Assembly (NCBI GenBank): GCA_035717365.1
Contig: DASTIS010000165.1
Location: 1-5,642, forward strand
Source: 66-474 sp035717365
Lineage (GTDB): Bacteria; Pseudomonadota; Gammaproteobacteria; Xanthomonadales; Rhodanobacteraceae
Length of the DNA: 5,642 bases
Direction of reading: 5' to 3'
The position numbers were made by a program, and so were the translations under genes. Each line of letters starts with the position of its first letter. The first letter of the stretch is position 1. Below the pieces are notes generated by a model that searched no databases, was not told the origin of the DNA, and worked only from the letters and a program-made list of their open reading frames with translations. Below are positions 5,222 to 5,642 of the stretch, one piece after another.

Positions 5222-5395
5222 GCACAAATCTTGCTGAAACATGCCGTGGATGCATGTTCAAAGCGGTTGTTGTGAAAAGTCACGCCACGGAGCTCTTGGC
5301 CATGGATGGCGGCTCTGATGGGCGTTCTGGAGCGCCGGATCGCGAGCCGCCGCCGTTTGCGAAGGCATTGGACGAAGCAGCGTTCATGGACGAAC
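5222..5395 (+). repeat. Long tandem repeat, unit 2 (about 174 bp)
   Basis: Second copy of the 5058 repeat, starting GCACAAA and ending where another GCACAAA occurs (5396). In its stem, CATGC (5240-5244) pairs with GCATG (5252-5256), and the helix extends with TGAA/TTCA and one bulged A. Bases that differ from unit 1 inside this stem change in a way that keeps pairing. A third full copy is not present. Confidence 0.8.
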
Positions 5396-5452
5396 GCACA
5401 AATAAACAAAGCCAACGGCCCCGACGCTTGCGCACCGGAGCCGCGGCCGACC

Positions 5453-5524
5453 AGGAGAGGAATCAAGACGAAGCCGGAACGAAGGATGACGCTCCGGACT
5501 CCACGTGGTGGTCCGCCGCGCTAG
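5453..5524 (+). other. Strong Shine-Dalgarno plus possible short leader ORF before an RNA switch
   Basis: AGGAGAGG (5453-5460) is the best ribosome-binding sequence in the right-hand region, but no ATG, GTG or TTG lies 5-12 nt downstream; ACG occurs at 5468-5470. A 12-codon frame (ATG 5486, stop TAG 5522-5524) reads MTLRTPRGGPPR, in the same frame as that ACG. Its stop falls within the left arm of the following hairpin, as in leader-peptide attenuators. The two adjacent TGG triplets (5506-5511) are in a different frame, which has no stop until 5622. Whether any peptide is made is unknown. Confidence 0.3.
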
Positions 5525-5571
5525 GCACCTTCCGGTGTCAACCACCGGTTGCGTCTCCGGTGCCAGCGCGG
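5501..5571 (+). promoter_or_regulatory. Attenuator-like structured RNA with mutually exclusive hairpins
   Basis: CCGCGCT (5516-5522) and GGCACC (5524-5529) pair with GGTGCC (5559-5564) and AGCGCGG (5565-5571), a 13-bp helix with one bulged A. Inside it CCGGTG (5532-5537) pairs with CACCGG (5543-5548) around a 5-nt loop. The same CACCGG can pair instead with a second CCGGTG (5557-5562), which would break the outer helix. Also GGTGGT (5507-5512), covering the TGG-TGG triplets, can pair with ACCACC (5541-5546). Such exclusive pairings are the hallmark of attenuators. Position downstream of rpe suggests a trpE leader, but no proper Trp leader peptide or T-run is visible. Confidence 0.5.
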
Positions 5572-5602
5572 AGGTATTCCACGGTCGTTATCCACGGCAG
5601 GA

Positions 5603-5635
5603 GTCCCGACGCGGTCCATTAGGCGCGCGTCGGAC
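5603..5635 (+). other. Second hairpin near the window end
   Basis: CCGACGCG (5606-5613) pairs perfectly with CGCGTCGG (5626-5633) around a 12-nt loop. Two more pairs (5603-5604 with 5634-5635) form if C5605 is bulged. It could be the terminator or antiterminator stem of the preceding leader, but the sequence ends 7 nt later, so a T-run cannot be seen. Confidence 0.45.
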
Positions 5636-5642
5636 GCCGCCC

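Noticed and set aside
5058..5395. CRISPR array or insertion sequence as an explanation of the tandem repeats
   Set aside because: Only two long, diverged copies are present, with no short regular repeats and unique spacers, no cas genes, no transposase and no clear terminal inverted repeats.
4964..5466. Two minus-strand open frames (5242-4964 and 5466-5179) with similar peptide segments
   Set aside because: Their similarity comes from the DNA repeat itself. They lie in different frames relative to each other, one runs into the 3' end of rpe on the other strand, and neither has a ribosome site or family match.
5588..5596. DnaA-box-like TTATCCACG
   Set aside because: A single near match with one mismatch and no cluster, AT-rich region or replication gene nearby; chance is likely.
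5254..5622. 122-codon plus-strand open frame across repeat unit 2 and the structured leader
   Set aside because: It begins inside the repeat, has no ribosome site, resembles no known family, has an odd composition, and runs through strong hairpins with competing pairings. The 164-bp offset also puts the two repeat copies in different frames.

Overview
This 5.6-kb window looks like chromosomal DNA from a GC-rich gammaproteobacterium, most probably of the Xanthomonadales (Xanthomonadaceae/Rhodanobacteraceae). That is inferred from the strong G/C third-position bias, the gene content, and intergenic repeats that begin with GTAG, like the GTAG-type REP elements known from Stenotrophomonas and relatives. 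No database search was possible, so the genus is open.

Layout. On the minus strand, 1-204 is the 5' end of a glyceraldehyde-3-phosphate dehydrogenase family gene. It diverges from a plus-strand gene at 347-1138 for a secreted S1/P1-type zinc nuclease. Three GTAG repeat elements (1135-1251) fill the gap to a convergent minus-strand cluster. Read in its own direction this cluster is purC (3017-2121), a YciI-like gene (2065-1760) and a DUF962/Mpo1-like membrane protein gene (1720-1253). Divergent from purC are a small periplasmic cytochrome c (3110-3445), djlA (3442-4260, overlapping by 4 nt) and rpe (4338-5006). An inverted REP pair fills the djlA-rpe gap almost exactly.

The last 636 bases (5007-5642) hold no gene I can support. 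They are dense in structure: a minus-strand terminator-like hairpin at the rpe stop, three 10-bp tandem repeats, two tandem copies of a roughly 165-bp repeat with a co-varying stem, and a leader-like RNA region with mutually exclusive pairings, one of which involves two adjacent TGG triplets. In pseudomonads and relatives trpE lies downstream of rpe, so a trp-operon attenuator is a reasonable guess. However, no short leader peptide containing the two Trp codons is visible, and the window ends too early to decide.

The genes are mostly housekeeping: central carbon metabolism (gap, rpe), purine synthesis (purC), a DnaK co-chaperone (djlA) and a small electron carrier. I see no defence system, CRISPR array, phage or insertion sequence. 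The unusual content is the repeat and RNA-structure layer between the genes, including two stop codons that lie inside GTAG repeat ends.
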